From contig NZ_JACHDN010000001.1 in NCBI RefSeq assembly GCF_014201095.1, positions 372,001 through 436,000 of the forward strand: DNA of 64,000 nucleotides. The letters run 5' to 3'. Origin of the DNA: Cellulomonas hominis (lineage in GTDB: Bacteria > Actinomycetota > Actinomycetes > Actinomycetales > Cellulomonadaceae). The position numbers were made by a program, and so were the translations under genes. The notes under the pieces were generated by a model that ran no database searches, was not told the DNA's origin, and worked only from the letters and a program-made list of their open reading frames with translations. Positions 1 to 8,512 of this stretch are shown in pieces. The first letter of the stretch is position 1. Each line of letters opens with the position of its first letter.

Positions 1-10
1 CGGGCGGCCC

Positions 11-847
11 TCATCCCTTCAGCCCGCTCCGGGCGACGCCCTCGATGACGAACCGCTGCGTGAACACGAACAGCACGATCACCGGGACCGACGCCACGAC
101 GGCGCCCGCCATGATCGACGGGAAGTCCGTGACGTACGCGCCCTGCAGCAGCTTCAGCCCGGCCGGCAGCGTGAGCCGCTCGGGGCTGAACAGCACGTAC
201 ACCGGCCAGATGTAGTCGTTCCAGTTGCCGAGGAACGCCAGCACCGCGAGCGTCGCGAGCGCCGGCCGGGTGTTCGGCAGCACGACCTGCGTGAACACCC
301 GCCACTGGTTCGCGCCGTCCAGCGCCGCCGCCTCCTCCAGCTCCGCGGGCAGCCCCACGAAGAACTGCCGGAGGAAGAACACCCCGAACGCGCCGGCCGC
401 GCCCGGGACGACCAGCGCCCAGAGCGAGTCCGTCCAGCCGAGCGCGTCGATCGTCAGGTAGTTCGGCATGAGGAACACGAACGCGGGCAGGAACAGCGTC
501 GAGACGACGACCCCGAACACCAGCCCGCGCCCGCGGAACCGCATGCGGGCCAGCGCGAACGCCGCCGTGGACGCGACCACGAGGACGAGCGCGGTGTGCA
601 GGGTGCCCGCGACCAGCGAGTTGAGGAACCAGCGCAGCACCGGGTACTGCCCGTCGAGGCTCAGCAGCCGGTCGTACGCGGACAGGTCCACGTCCTGCGG
701 CCACGGCGTCGGCGGGGACGCGGTGGCCTCCCCGTAGGACTTCACCGAGGTCAGCAGCATCCAGGCCAGCGGCCCGATGAAGGTCACGGCGAGCACGAGC
801 AGCAGGGCCCAGGTGACGAGCGGCCCGAGGCCGCGCCGGGCCCTCAC
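11..847 (-). CDS. Carbohydrate ABC transporter permease (MalG-like)
   Basis: Inner-membrane permease of a binding-protein-dependent sugar importer, 278 aa. The protein has about six membrane segments, the first near residues 10-30. The cytoplasmic EAA loop reads EEAAALDGANQWRVFTQVVLP, the site that docks the shared ATPase in CUT1 systems. The GTG start lies in a GTGA overlap with the stop of the upstream permease, so translation is coupled. It is the last gene of a three-gene operon with binding protein and MalF-like permease. No ATPase gene is present, as is usual for actinobacterial sugar ABC operons that borrow an MsiK-type ATPase encoded elsewhere. Substrate cannot be read from the sequence. 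Confidence 0.93.
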   Translation of the reverse strand: MRARRGLGPLVTWALLLVLAVTFIGPLAWMLLTSVKSYGEATASPPTPWPQDVDLSAYDRLLSLDGQYPVLRWFLNSLVAGTLHTALVLVVASTAAFALARMRFRGRGLVFGVVVSTLFLPAFVFLMPNYLTIDALGWTDSLWALVVPGAAGAFGVFFLRQFFVGLPAELEEAAALDGANQWRVFTQVVLPNTRPALATLAVLAFLGNWNDYIWPVYVLFSPERLTLPAGLKLLQGAYVTDFPSIMAGAVVASVPVIVLFVFTQRFVIEGVARSGLKG

Positions 848-1803
848 GAGGCCCTCCGCGCGCGCCGGCGCGGACCCCGCTCGCGCAGGGCGACGAAGTT
901 CACGATCGACACGACGCCGAGCCCGATGGAGAGCAGGTAGCCCATGGCCGCGGCAGCGCCCATCTTGTACTGCCCGAGGCCGGTCTCGAGGATCACCATG
1001 AGCGCCGTCTTCGTGGACGTCCCGGGCCCGCCGTTGGTCATGAGGTCGGCCTGCCCGAACATGTTCGCCGACGCCAGCACGGTCATCGTCAGCACGAAGG
1101 CGAGCACCGGCCGCAGCCCCGGCAGGGTGACGTGCCGGAACCGCTGGCGCGCCGACGCCCCGTCGACCTTCGCGGCGTCGTACAGCTCGGCCGGGACGTC
1201 CTGCAGCCCGGCGAGGTAGATGATCATGTTGAAGCCGAGCGTCCACCACACCGTGACGCCGACCAGCGACACCCAGGCCCAGGGCTGCGCGGTCAGCCAG
1301 GGCACCGGGTCCCCTGCGCCGAGCGCGTGCAGCAGCCGGTCCAGCCGGGTGACCTGCAGCAGGTGGTTGAGGATGCCGAGGTTCGGGTCGAGCACGAACC
1401 GGAACAGCACGCCCACCACGGCGACGCCCAGCACGTACGGCAGGAACACCACCGCGCGCAGGAACGTCCGCCCGGGGAACCGCCGGTTCAGCGCCATGGC
1501 GAGGAGCAGCGGCAGCGAGATCAGCACCGGCACGGACGCCAGCACGAAGATCCCGGTCGCGGACATGCCGTTCCAGAACTTCTCGAACACCACGCTCGTG
1601 GAGTCGAACAGGTCGGCGTAGTTGCCGAGCCCGACGAACGGCTTGCTCGGCATGAGGAAGTCCCAGTCGTGCAGCGACATCCACAGCCCGCGGACCGCGG
1701 GGAAGACCACGAAGGTGCCGAAGATCGCGAGGAACGGGGCCAGGAACGCGTAGGGGGTCCACCACGCGCCGCGGCGCAGCGGCCGGCGGGGACGCGTGCT
1801 CAT
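844..1803 (-). CDS. Carbohydrate ABC transporter permease (MalF/UgpA-like)
   Basis: Membrane permease, 319 aa, partner of the MalG-like protein downstream. An N-terminal cytoplasmic stretch rich in Arg is followed by about six membrane helices (first near residues 15-40). The EAA-type loop is PAELYDAAKVDGASARQRF. The ATG start overlaps the stop of the binding-protein gene by ATGA, and its own stop overlaps the next start by GTGA, so the three proteins are probably made in fixed ratio. CUT1 permeases of this type import mono- to oligosaccharides; which one is unknown here. Confidence 0.93.
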   Translation of the reverse strand: MSTRPRRPLRRGAWWTPYAFLAPFLAIFGTFVVFPAVRGLWMSLHDWDFLMPSKPFVGLGNYADLFDSTSVVFEKFWNGMSATGIFVLASVPVLISLPLLLAMALNRRFPGRTFLRAVVFLPYVLGVAVVGVLFRFVLDPNLGILNHLLQVTRLDRLLHALGAGDPVPWLTAQPWAWVSLVGVTVWWTLGFNMIIYLAGLQDVPAELYDAAKVDGASARQRFRHVTLPGLRPVLAFVLTMTVLASANMFGQADLMTNGGPGTSTKTALMVILETGLGQYKMGAAAAMGYLLSIGLGVVSIVNFVALRERGPRRRARRAS

Positions 1804-3149
1804 GCGCCGTAGCGGTCGCGGTTGTCGGCCAGCACCTTGTCGGCGCGGGCCGCGGCGTCGGCGAGCGCGGTCGCCGGGTCCTTCGTCAGCAGCACGGCCT
1901 CGTTCAGCGCCGTGTACAGCTCGCCGACGGCGTCGCCGATGCCGGGGATCGAGGGCACGAACCGCAGGTCCTCGGCCTGCTCCGCGATCGCCGACTGCGG
2001 GGCCAGCGCCGCGAAGTCGGCGGAGTCCCGGGCCGAGAGCCGCGCCGGCACCTGGCCGCCGACGGCCCAGGCGGCGGACTGCTGCGACACCCAGTTGATG
2101 AACGTCCGGGCGGCCTCGAGCTGGTCGTCGCTGGTCCCCCGCTGCTTCGTCAGCACGAAGTTGTGCGACCCGGCCCACGCCGCGTCCACGCTGCCGATGC
2201 GCGGCAGGCGCCGCACGTCCCACTCGAGCCCGCTGATCTGGTCGAGGGTGTTGATCGACCAGATGCCGTTCCAGTTGAACGCCGCCTGGCCGTTCTGCAG
2301 CGCGATGAGGTCGGCGTCCTGCCCGACGTCGCGGGCGCTCCAGCCCTTGTGCACCGCGTCGACCATCCAGGACAGCGCCTCGACGCCCTCGTCCCGGGCC
2401 CAGGCCGCGGTGGCGCCCTCGGAGTCGAACAGGTCGCCGCCGAACTGCCAGATGAGCGACTGCAGCGTCTGCCCGCCGGTGAACGTGTGCGGGCTCATCC
2501 AGTGCCCGGCCACGCCGGTGCCGAGCAGGGTGTCGAGGGCCGCCTCGTACGCCGCCCGGTCCATCGGCGGCGCGGCCGGGTCGAGCCCCGCACCGGCCAG
2601 CACGGCGGTGTTGAAGAAGAACCCGAGCGGGTGCACGTCGAGCGGGATGCCGTACCGGGCGTCGCCGTAGATCCCGGCGTCCCACACCGTGCGGATGAAG
2701 TCGTCCGACGTCAGCCCGAGCTCGTCGGCCACGTCGTCCAGGGGCAGCAGCAGGCCGCGGGCCGCGGAGGTCGGCAGCGAGTCGAGGTGCTGGATCGCCA
2801 CGTGCGGGCCCTGGCCGGACGTCAGCGCCGCGGGCAGCTTGGCGTGGTAGTCCGCCCACTCCATCGTGGTCATCTTCACGGTGATCGTCTCGTGCTCGGC
2901 GTTGAACCGGTCGACGAGGTCCTGCATCACCGGGCCGTCGCCGCCGGTGAAGCCGTTCCAGAACGCGAGGTCGACCTTCCCGCCCGCGTAGGTCGCGCCG
3001 CCGCCGCCGGTGGACGACGTGGGGCTGCCGCCGGCGCACGCGGCGAGCGTCGCGGCAGCGCCGAGCGCGCCGATGCCGGCGAGGAAGTTCCGCCGGGAGG
3101 GCCCCGGGCGGTGCGGCGTGCGATCAGAGGTCGGCAGGGTCTGGCTCAC
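1800..3149 (-). CDS. Extracellular sugar-binding lipoprotein of the ABC importer
   Basis: Family 1 solute-binding protein, 449 aa, first gene of the ABC operon. The GTG start is chosen because AAGGAG lies six bases upstream (3156-3161). A longer reading to an ATG at 3200 would add 17 residues before the signal peptide. The export signal combines a twin-arginine motif (SRRNFLAG, about residues 18-25) and a lipobox LAAC with Cys38 as the lipidated residue. The mature part starts with a Ser/Gly linker and continues as a periplasmic-binding fold. It should capture a sugar outside the membrane and deliver it to the two permeases. No regulator gene adjoins it. Confidence 0.93.
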   Translation of the reverse strand: MSQTLPTSDRTPHRPGPSRRNFLAGIGALGAAATLAACAGGSPTSSTGGGGATYAGGKVDLAFWNGFTGGDGPVMQDLVDRFNAEHETITVKMTTMEWADYHAKLPAALTSGQGPHVAIQHLDSLPTSAARGLLLPLDDVADELGLTSDDFIRTVWDAGIYGDARYGIPLDVHPLGFFFNTAVLAGAGLDPAAPPMDRAAYEAALDTLLGTGVAGHWMSPHTFTGGQTLQSLIWQFGGDLFDSEGATAAWARDEGVEALSWMVDAVHKGWSARDVGQDADLIALQNGQAAFNWNGIWSINTLDQISGLEWDVRRLPRIGSVDAAWAGSHNFVLTKQRGTSDDQLEAARTFINWVSQQSAAWAVGGQVPARLSARDSADFAALAPQSAIAEQAEDLRFVPSIPGIGDAVGELYTALNEAVLLTKDPATALADAAARADKVLADNRDRYGA

Positions 3150-3233
3150 TTCGGGCTCCTTCGCCGTCGGGAGGCCAGGTGAGCGGCGGCTGTTCGCCAC
3201 CCGGCAGGGGTGCAGCGGATCTGCTGCTACTTA

Positions 3234-3263
3234 TGTGTAGCGCCTCGCTTCCTCCGTTGTAAA
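3234..3263 (-). promoter_or_regulatory. Candidate promoter of the sugar ABC operon
   Basis: On the minus strand TTTACA (3258-3263) and TACACA (3234-3239) are 18 bp apart, about 80 bp before the binding-protein start. The -35 differs from TTGACA at two positions. A short dyad CTAC-N6-GTAG overlaps the -10, which could be an operator. Confidence 0.4.
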
Positions 3264-3281
3264 GCCGGCACGCCCCGAGCC

Positions 3282-3346
3282 GCGCCGAGTGGAGCGTTCG
3301 GACGCGACACGCCGGGCGTGTCGCGTCGCAACCCTCCACTCGGCGC
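3282..3346. repeat. Nested intergenic dyad between murA and the ABC operon
   Basis: Two nested perfect inverted repeats. The outer arms are GCGCCGAGTGGAG (3282-3294) and its complement (3334-3346). The inner arms are GACGCGACACGCC (3301-3313) and its complement (3315-3327) with a one-base centre. There is no T run. The element lies between the murA 3' end and the ABC operon promoter on the same strand. It could be a REP/cruciform-type element or a rho-assisted block. Confidence 0.7.
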
Positions 3347-3371
3347 CGGGAACCGGCCCCGGGAACGACGG

Positions 3372-3401
3372 CGCCCGCCCGGCGGGGAGGCCGGGCGGGC
3401 G
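3372..3401 (-). terminator. Candidate murA terminator hairpin
   Basis: A 12-bp perfect GC stem (CGCCCGCCCGGC and complement, 3372-3383 and 3390-3401) with a six-base loop, 23 bases past the murA stop. It lacks a T tract, as is common for actinobacterial terminators. Confidence 0.5.
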
Positions 3402-3423
3402 TCGGGGGCGTGCGGGCGGGGCG

Positions 3424-4740
3424 TCAGTCGCGGTCGAACTCCGCGCCCAGCGCGACGAGCTTCTCGGTGAACCGCTCGTACCCGCGGTCGATCAGGCTGA
3501 TCCCCCGCACCTGCGAGGTGCCCTTGGCGGCCAGGGCCGCGATGAGGTGGCTGAACCCGCCGCGCAGGTCCGGCACCTCGATGTCGGCGGCGGCGAGCGG
3601 CGTCGGGCCGCTGATCACGGCGGAGTGCGAGAAGTTCCGCTGCCCGAACCGGCACGGCCGCCCGCCGAGGCACTCCTTGTAGACCTGGATGGTGGCGCCC
3701 ATGCCGCGCAGCGCGTCGGTGAACCCGAAGCGGTTCTCGTACACCGTCTCGTGCACGATCGACAGCCCGGTGGCCTGGGTCAGGGCCACGACCAGCGGCT
3801 GCTGCCAGTCCGTCATGAACCCCGGGTGCACGTCGGTCTCGAGGACGATCGAGCGCAGCTCGCCGCCCGGGTGCGAGAACCGGATGCCCTCGTCGTCGAT
3901 CGCGAACTCGCCGCCGACCTTGCGGAACGTGTTGAGGAAGGTCGTCATCTCCGGCTGGGTGGCCCCGCGCACGACGATGTCGCCGCCCGTGGCCAGCGCG
4001 GCGGACGCCCACGACGCGGCCTCGATCCGGTCCGCCAGCGCGGTGTGCTGGTACCCGACGAGCCGGTCGACGCCCTCGATCCGGATGACCCGGTCGGTGT
4101 CGACGGAGATGATCGCGCCCATCTTCTGCAGGACGTTGATCAGGTCCATGATCTCGGGCTCGATGGCCGCGTTCGCCAGCTCGGTGATGCCCTCGGCGCG
4201 GACGGCCGTGAGCAGCAGCTGCTCGGTGGCGCCGACGCTCGGGTACGGCAGGGCGATCTTCGTGCCCTGCAGGCGGCGCGGCGCCCGGATGTGGATGCCG
4301 CCCGCGCGCTTGTCCACCACCGCGCCGAACTGCCGCAGGATGTCCAGGTGGTAGTTGATCGGCCGGTCGCCGATCCGGCAGCCGCCCAGGTCCGGGATGA
4401 ACGCCTCGCCGAGGCGGTGCAGCAGCGGGCCGCAGAACAGGATCGGGATGCGGCTCGAGCCCGCGTGCGCGTCGATGTCGGCGACGTGCGCGGACTCCAC
4501 GTCGGTCGGGTCGAGGCGGAGCGTGCCCGCCTCGGCGTCGGCGTCCACCCGCACCCCGTGCAGCTCGAGCAGGCCGGTCACGACGCCGACGTCGCGGATC
4601 TGCGGGACGTTCCGCAGCTCGCTCGGCGTCTCGCCCAGGAGGCTGGCCACCATCGCCTTGGAGACGAAGTTCTTCGCCCCGCGGACGGTGATCTCGCCCT
4701 GCAGCGGCGTGCCGCCGTGGACGTAGAGGAGGTCGGTCAT
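3424..4740 (-). CDS. murA: UDP-N-acetylglucosamine 1-carboxyvinyltransferase MurA
   Basis: First committed cytoplasmic step of peptidoglycan synthesis: transfers enolpyruvate from PEP to UDP-GlcNAc. 438 aa, full length for the EPSP-synthase-like family. The N-terminal GAKN carries the conserved substrate Lys (about residue 23). The active-site loop is GGCRIGDRPINYHL with the catalytic Cys near residue 121; this Cys is the fosfomycin target and is retained here, unlike the Asp found in mycobacterial MurA. The ATG at 4740 gives MTDLLYVHGG, the usual beginning in actinobacterial relatives; another ATG at 4749 would add three residues. Neither has a clear ribosome site. It is monocistronic between leuD and the ABC operon. 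Confidence 0.95.
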   Translation of the reverse strand: MTDLLYVHGGTPLQGEITVRGAKNFVSKAMVASLLGETPSELRNVPQIRDVGVVTGLLELHGVRVDADAEAGTLRLDPTDVESAHVADIDAHAGSSRIPILFCGPLLHRLGEAFIPDLGGCRIGDRPINYHLDILRQFGAVVDKRAGGIHIRAPRRLQGTKIALPYPSVGATEQLLLTAVRAEGITELANAAIEPEIMDLINVLQKMGAIISVDTDRVIRIEGVDRLVGYQHTALADRIEAASWASAALATGGDIVVRGATQPEMTTFLNTFRKVGGEFAIDDEGIRFSHPGGELRSIVLETDVHPGFMTDWQQPLVVALTQATGLSIVHETVYENRFGFTDALRGMGATIQVYKECLGGRPCRFGQRNFSHSAVISGPTPLAAADIEVPDLRGGFSHLIAALAAKGTSQVRGISLIDRGYERFTEKLVALGAEFDRD

Positions 4741-4825
4741 GGCGTCCATGGTGACGCACCGCCCGGGGTGCACGCGCACACCGCGCCCGCGCCGCGGACA
4801 GCGCGCGCCAAACCTCCACACACCG

Positions 4826-4865
4826 GACGCCCGGGCCCCGCACAGCGCTGCGGGTCCCGGGCGTC
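4826..4865 (-). terminator. Terminator hairpin after leuD
   Basis: A 17-bp stem with one mismatch (4826-4842 and 4849-4865) and loop CAGCGC, starting 11 bases after the leuD stop. It should end the leuCD transcript before murA. Confidence 0.6.
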
Positions 4866-4876
4866 GGCAGGTGACG

Positions 4877-5542
4877 TCAGAGGCCGGGGCGGCGCCCCAG
4901 GGACAGCTCGACCGGGCGGGCGGCCCGGATCTCCACCGGCGGCAGGTGCTTGGCCGGCAGGGTCTTCGGCCGCCAGGCGTCGCGGGACGCCTCGAAGGCC
5001 GTGATCTCGTCCTCGTGCTGCAGGGTCAGGCCGATGTCGTCCAGGCCCTCCATGAGGCGCCAGCGCGTGTAGTCGTCGATCTGGAACGGCACCACGACGT
5101 CGTCGCAGGTGACCGTCCGGGACTCGAGGTCCACGGTCACCTCGGTGCCGGGACGGGTCTCGAGGATCTTCCAGATGAGCTCGATGTCCTCCTGCGCGAG
5201 CTGCGCGGCCACGAGGCCCTGCTTGCCCGAGTTGCCGCGGAAGATGTCGGCGAACCGGGACGCCAGGACGGCCTTGAAGCCGTAGTCCTTGAGCGCCCAC
5301 ACGGCGTGCTCGCGCGACGAGCCGGTGCCGAAGTCGGGGCCGGCGACCAGCACCGAGCCGGCCTTGTAGGCGTCCTGGTTGAGCAGGAACTCCGGGTCGT
5401 TCCGCCACGCCGCGAACAGCGCGTCCTCGAAGCCCGTGCGGGTCACGCGCTTGAGGTAGACGGCCGGGATGATCTGGTCGGTGTCGACGTTGCTGCGCCG
5501 CAGCGGGACGCCGACGCCGGTGTGCTGGGTGAACTTCTCCAT
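4877..5542 (-). CDS. leuD: 3-isopropylmalate dehydratase small subunit LeuD
   Basis: Second leucine-specific step: with LeuC converts 2-isopropylmalate to 3-isopropylmalate through isopropylmaleate. 221 aa, the normal size of the aconitase swivel-domain subunit. Visible motifs are the N-terminal [14 protein letters not shown] and the substrate-loop sequence [14 protein letters not shown]. The ATG at 5542 begins MEKFTQHTG, the family N-terminus. It lies 52 bp downstream of leuC on the same strand and ends in a hairpin. With leuC it forms the leuCD operon opposite the IclR-type regulator. CimA also supplies citramalate in this organism, so LeuCD probably isomerises citramalate as well (inference from pathway knowledge). 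Confidence 0.96.
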   Translation of the reverse strand: MEKFTQHTGVGVPLRRSNVDTDQIIPAVYLKRVTRTGFEDALFAAWRNDPEFLLNQDAYKAGSVLVAGPDFGTGSSREHAVWALKDYGFKAVLASRFADIFRGNSGKQGLVAAQLAQEDIELIWKILETRPGTEVTVDLESRTVTCDDVVVPFQIDDYTRWRLMEGLDDIGLTLQHEDEITAFEASRDAWRPKTLPAKHLPPVEIRAARPVELSLGRRPGL

Positions 5543-5594
5543 GAGGGTGTCTCGTTCCTGGGGGTGCGTGCGGGGGCGGACGGACGGTGCCGGC

Positions 5595-7046
5595 TCAGGC
5601 CGGCTGGAGGTCCAGCGGCGAGCCGTCCGGCACCGGGACGTCCGGGCCGAGGTCGGAGACCGACGAGAGCGTGCCACGGATCGCCGTGGCCGCGGCCACG
5701 AGCGGCGACACCAGGTGCGTGCGGCCGCCCTTGCCCTGCCGGCCCTCGAAGTTCCGGTTCGACGTCGACGCCGACCGCTCCCCCGGCGCGAGCTGGTCGG
5801 GGTTCATACCGAGGCACATCGAGCACCCGGCGTTGCGCCACTCGGCACCGAAGTCCAGGAAGATCCGGTCCAGGCCCTCGGCCTCGGCCTGCAGCCGGAC
5901 GCGCGCGGAGGACGGCACGACCAGGACGCGCACCGACTCGGCCTTCTTCTGGCCCTGGAGCAGCTTGGCGGCCGCGCGCAGGTCCTCGATCCGGCCGTTG
6001 GTGCACGAGCCGATGAAGACCGTGTCCACCGCGATCTCGCGCAGCGGCTGCCCCGGGGTCAGGCCCATGTACTCGATGGCCCGCTCGGCGGCGACGCGCT
6101 CGTTGGCGTCCGCGATCTCCTCCGGGACCGGGACCGCGCCCGACAGCGGCAGGCCCTGGCCCGGGTTGGTGCCCCAGGTGACGAACGGCTCGAGCTCGGC
6201 GGCCTCGATGACCACCTCGGCGTCGAACGTCGCGTCGTCGTCCGTGCGCAGCGTCGACCAGTAGGCCACCGCGGCGTCCCAGTCGGCGCCCTCCGGGGCG
6301 TGCGGGCGGCCCTTCAGGTAGTCGAACGTCGTCTGGTCGGGGGCGATCATGCCCGCGCGGGCGCCGGCCTCGATCGACATGTTGCAGATCGTCATCCGGC
6401 CCTCCATCGACAGGCTCCGGATGGCCTCGCCGCGGTACTCCAGGACGTAGCCCTGGCCGCCGCCGGTCCCGATCTTGGCGATGACGGCGAGGATGATGTC
6501 CTTCGCGGTGGCCCCGAGCGGCAGCGCGCCGTTCACGGTGATCGCCATCGTCTTGAACGGCGCGAGCGGCAGCGTCTGGGTGGCGAGCACGTGCTCCACC
6601 TCGGAGGTGCCGATGCCGAACGCCAGCGCGCCGAACGCGCCGTGCGTGGACGTGTGCGAGTCGCCGCAGACGACCGTCAGGCCGGGCATCGTCAGGCCGA
6701 GCTGCGGGCCGACCTGGTGCACGATGCCCTGGTCCGCGTCGCCCAGGGAGTGCAGCCGGACGCCGAACTCCTTCGCGTTGTTCCGCAGCGTGTCGATCTG
6801 CGTGCGCGACGTGGCGTCGGCGATCGGCAGGTCGATGTCGAGCGTCGGGGTGTTGTGGTCCTCGGTGGCGAGGGTGAGGTCCGGGCGGCGGACCTTCCGG
6901 CCGGCGAGCCGCAGGCCCTCGAAGGCCTGCGGGCTGGTGACCTCGTGCACCAGGTGCAGGTCGATGTAGAGCAGGTCGGGCGCGCCGTCGGTGCCGCGCC
7001 GCACGATGTGGTTCTCCCACACCTTCTCCGCCAGTGTGCCGGCCAT
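5595..7046 (-). CDS. leuC: 3-isopropylmalate dehydratase large subunit LeuC
   Basis: Aconitase-family [4Fe-4S] subunit, 483 aa, partner of LeuD in leucine synthesis. Cluster ligands are visible in GSCTNGR and in CSMCLG further on. The substrate-binding [20 protein letters not shown] is intact. Start ATG 7046 follows AGAGGA with good spacing (7054-7059 region); upstream in-frame codons encode only low-complexity sequence. The gene diverges from an IclR-type regulator with 95 bp between starts and a 7-bp dyad in that gap, the arrangement known for NdgR/LtbR control of leuCD in Streptomyces and Corynebacterium. Confidence 0.97.
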   Translation of the reverse strand: MAGTLAEKVWENHIVRRGTDGAPDLLYIDLHLVHEVTSPQAFEGLRLAGRKVRRPDLTLATEDHNTPTLDIDLPIADATSRTQIDTLRNNAKEFGVRLHSLGDADQGIVHQVGPQLGLTMPGLTVVCGDSHTSTHGAFGALAFGIGTSEVEHVLATQTLPLAPFKTMAITVNGALPLGATAKDIILAVIAKIGTGGGQGYVLEYRGEAIRSLSMEGRMTICNMSIEAGARAGMIAPDQTTFDYLKGRPHAPEGADWDAAVAYWSTLRTDDDATFDAEVVIEAAELEPFVTWGTNPGQGLPLSGAVPVPEEIADANERVAAERAIEYMGLTPGQPLREIAVDTVFIGSCTNGRIEDLRAAAKLLQGQKKAESVRVLVVPSSARVRLQAEAEGLDRIFLDFGAEWRNAGCSMCLGMNPDQLAPGERSASTSNRNFEGRQGKGGRTHLVSPLVAAATAIRGTLSSVSDLGPDVPVPDGSPLDLQPA

Positions 7047-7106
7047 GTGCCGTCCTCTCGTCCGCCCGGGCGGGGGGCCGCCGCGGGTCCGTTCTCCGTG
7101 TCGCAC

Positions 7107-7135
7107 TTGCGTCTCAGCCTTCGAGACGCCAATAT
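7107..7135 (+). promoter_or_regulatory. Promoter and dyad operator between leuC and the IclR-type gene
   Basis: Plus-strand TTGCGT (7107-7112) and CAATAT (7130-7135) are 17 bp apart, with the ATG six bases beyond the -10, so the regulator mRNA may be leaderless. A perfect dyad GCGTCTC-N7-GAGACGC (7109-7115, 7123-7129) fills the spacer. A protein bound there would block the regulator's own promoter and lies 63 bp from the leuC start. Confidence 0.5.
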
Positions 7136-7141
7136 CGACCT

Positions 7142-7861
7142 ATGGACAACTCTAGCGGAGTCGGCGTACTCGACAAGGCCGCCTCGGTCCTCAACGCCCT
7201 GGAGGCCGGGCCCGCGACCCTCGCGCAGCTGGTCAACGCCACCCATCTTGCCCGCCCGACGGCCCACCGTCTGGCCGTCGCGCTCGAGCACCACCGCCTG
7301 GTGGGGCGCGACATGCAGGGCCGGTTCGTCCTGGGGCCGCGGCTGACGGAGCTCGCGAGCGCCGCCGGCGAGGACCGCCTGCTCGCCGCCGCGGGCCCCG
7401 TGCTCGCGGCCCTGCGCGACCACACCGGGGAGAGCGCGCAGCTCTACCGCCGGCAGGGCGACCAGCGCATCTGCGTCGCCGCCGCCGAGCGCCCCATCGG
7501 CCTGCGCGACTCGATCCCCGTGGGCGCGACGCTCACCATGTCGGCCGGGTCGGCGGCGCAGATCCTGCTCGCGTGGGAGGAGCCCGACCGGCTGCACCGC
7601 GGCCTCCAGGGCGCGAAGTTCACCGCGACGATCCTGTCCGGCGTCCGCCGCCGCGGCTGGGCGCAGTCGGTGTCCGAGCGCGAGGTCGGCGTCGCGTCCG
7701 TCAGCGCCCCCGTGCGTGGCCAGTCCGGCCGGGTGGTGGCGGCGGTCTCGATCTCGGGCCCCGTCGAGCGCCTGTCCCGGCAGCCGGGCCGCCTGCACGC
7801 GGCCGCGGTCGTCTCGGCGGCCAACCGCCTGACGGAGGTCCTCCGCCGCACCGCGGAGTGA
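7142..7861 (+). CDS. ndgR: IclR-family regulator, NdgR/LtbR-like
   Basis: DNA-binding regulator, 239 aa. Winged helix-turn-helix at about residues 8-65 (TLAQLVNATHLARPTAHRLAVAL), then the IclR effector-binding domain to the C-terminus. The ATG at 7142 follows a -10 by six bases. Position and orientation opposite leuCD match NdgR of Streptomyces and LtbR of Corynebacterium, which control leuCD and other amino acid genes. The dyad in the shared gap is the likely operator. The gene name rests on context and family resemblance; the exact effector is not visible. Confidence 0.85.
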   Translation: MDNSSGVGVLDKAASVLNALEAGPATLAQLVNATHLARPTAHRLAVALEHHRLVGRDMQGRFVLGPRLTELASAAGEDRLLAAAGPVLAALRDHTGESAQLYRRQGDQRICVAAAERPIGLRDSIPVGATLTMSAGSAAQILLAWEEPDRLHRGLQGAKFTATILSGVRRRGWAQSVSEREVGVASVSAPVRGQSGRVVAAVSISGPVERLSRQPGRLHAAAVVSAANRLTEVLRRTAE

Positions 7862-7893
7862 CCCGCTCCCCGTCGCCCGGAACCTCGCGGGCC

Positions 7894-7963
7894 CGAGGTC
7901 GTCGGTCCCGCTCGAGGTCGTCGGTTGCGCGCCGGTGTGAATCGGGCGCAACCGACGACCTCG
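7894..7963. repeat. Intergenic repeat with 18-bp inverted arms
   Basis: The word CGAGGTCGTCGGT occurs at 7894-7906 and again within the arm CGAGGTCGTCGGTTGCGC (7913-7930), whose perfect complement follows at 7946-7963 with a 15-base loop. It is located between the end of the IclR-type gene and the tRNA terminator. It lacks a T run and looks like a REP-type dyad more than a plain terminator. Confidence 0.7.
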
Positions 7964-8000
7964 GCCGGACAATGCGGCGCTGCACAGTCCGGGGACAGCA

Positions 8001-8034
8001 GAAAGGCCGGTCACCTTCCGGTGACCGGCCTTTC
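8001..8034. terminator. Terminator after tRNA-Glu
   Basis: A perfect 15-bp stem GAAAGGCCGGTCACC (8001-8015 and 8020-8034) with loop TTCC. It begins five bases after the 3' end of tRNA-Glu on the minus strand. The symmetric sequence may also stop transcription arriving from the IclR-type gene. Confidence 0.8.
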
Positions 8035-8038
8035 GATG

Positions 8039-8111
8039 TACCCCCAAGGGGATTCGAACCCCTGTTACCGCCGTGAGAGGGCGGCGTCCTAGGCCACTAG
8101 ACGATGGGGGC
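8039..8111 (-). tRNA. tRNA-Glu (anticodon CTC)
   Basis: 73-nt cloverleaf on the minus strand. Acceptor arms GCCCCCA and TGGGGGT pair with one G-U, the T arm is AGGGG-TTCGAAT-CCCCT, and the anticodon loop carries CTC inside the stem GCCGC/GCGGC. The sequence closely follows bacterial tRNA-Glu. CCA is not encoded. It lies 102 bases downstream of tRNA-Gln and directly before a strong terminator, so the two are probably one transcript. Confidence 0.95.
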
Positions 8112-8213
8112 CTGGACGATCTCTCCCCTACCGGGGATCGACCGGGAACTACTGTACAGCATCCTGCTCGACTCCGTGAAATCCGCTCCGGGAGCATTTC
8201 CCACGGTGTCTTG

Positions 8214-8285
8214 CTGGGGTACCAGGACTCGAACCTAGACTAAGTGAACCAGAATCACTCGTGCTGCCAATTACACCATACCCCA
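8214..8285 (-). tRNA. tRNA-Gln (anticodon CTG)
   Basis: 72-nt cloverleaf on the minus strand. Acceptor TGGGGTA pairs with TACCCCA, the anticodon loop TTCTGGT shows CTG, and the T loop is TTCGAGT. CCA is not encoded. A consensus-like promoter lies about 100 bases upstream. Confidence 0.94.
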
Positions 8286-8393
8286 ATGGTCCGCCCCGGT
8301 TCCGCCCGGTCCCGCGACCCGAGGGCGCGACGCACGGGACGCCACGCAACGGGTGTGAGGACCGGCGCCAACCGGACGCCGTACCGACGGAGA

Positions 8394-8422
8394 ACATTAC
8401 CGGACACTCCGACCCCGACCAA
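8394..8422 (-). promoter_or_regulatory. Promoter of the tRNA-Gln/tRNA-Glu unit
   Basis: Minus-strand TTGGTC (8417-8422) and TAATGT (8394-8399) separated by exactly 17 bp. It is the best sigma-70-type match near the tRNAs and would start RNA near 8387, about 100 bases before tRNA-Gln. Confidence 0.6.
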
Positions 8423-8512
8423 ACCGGCCGCTCGCAGCGCCTCCACGCCCCACGGCTGCGGACCTTCCCGCACCCCGTCGGTGGCACGAGCGGGTCCGCG
8501 CCCACCCGCCTG

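Noticed and set aside
1..3149. A missing ATPase gene as a sign that the sugar ABC operon is broken.
   Set aside because: CUT1 operons of actinobacteria normally lack one and share an MsiK-type ATPase; both permeases and the binding protein are intact.
3424..4740. Possible fosfomycin resistance of MurA.
   Set aside because: The active-site Cys is retained in GGCRIGDRP, so no Cys-to-Asp change is present.
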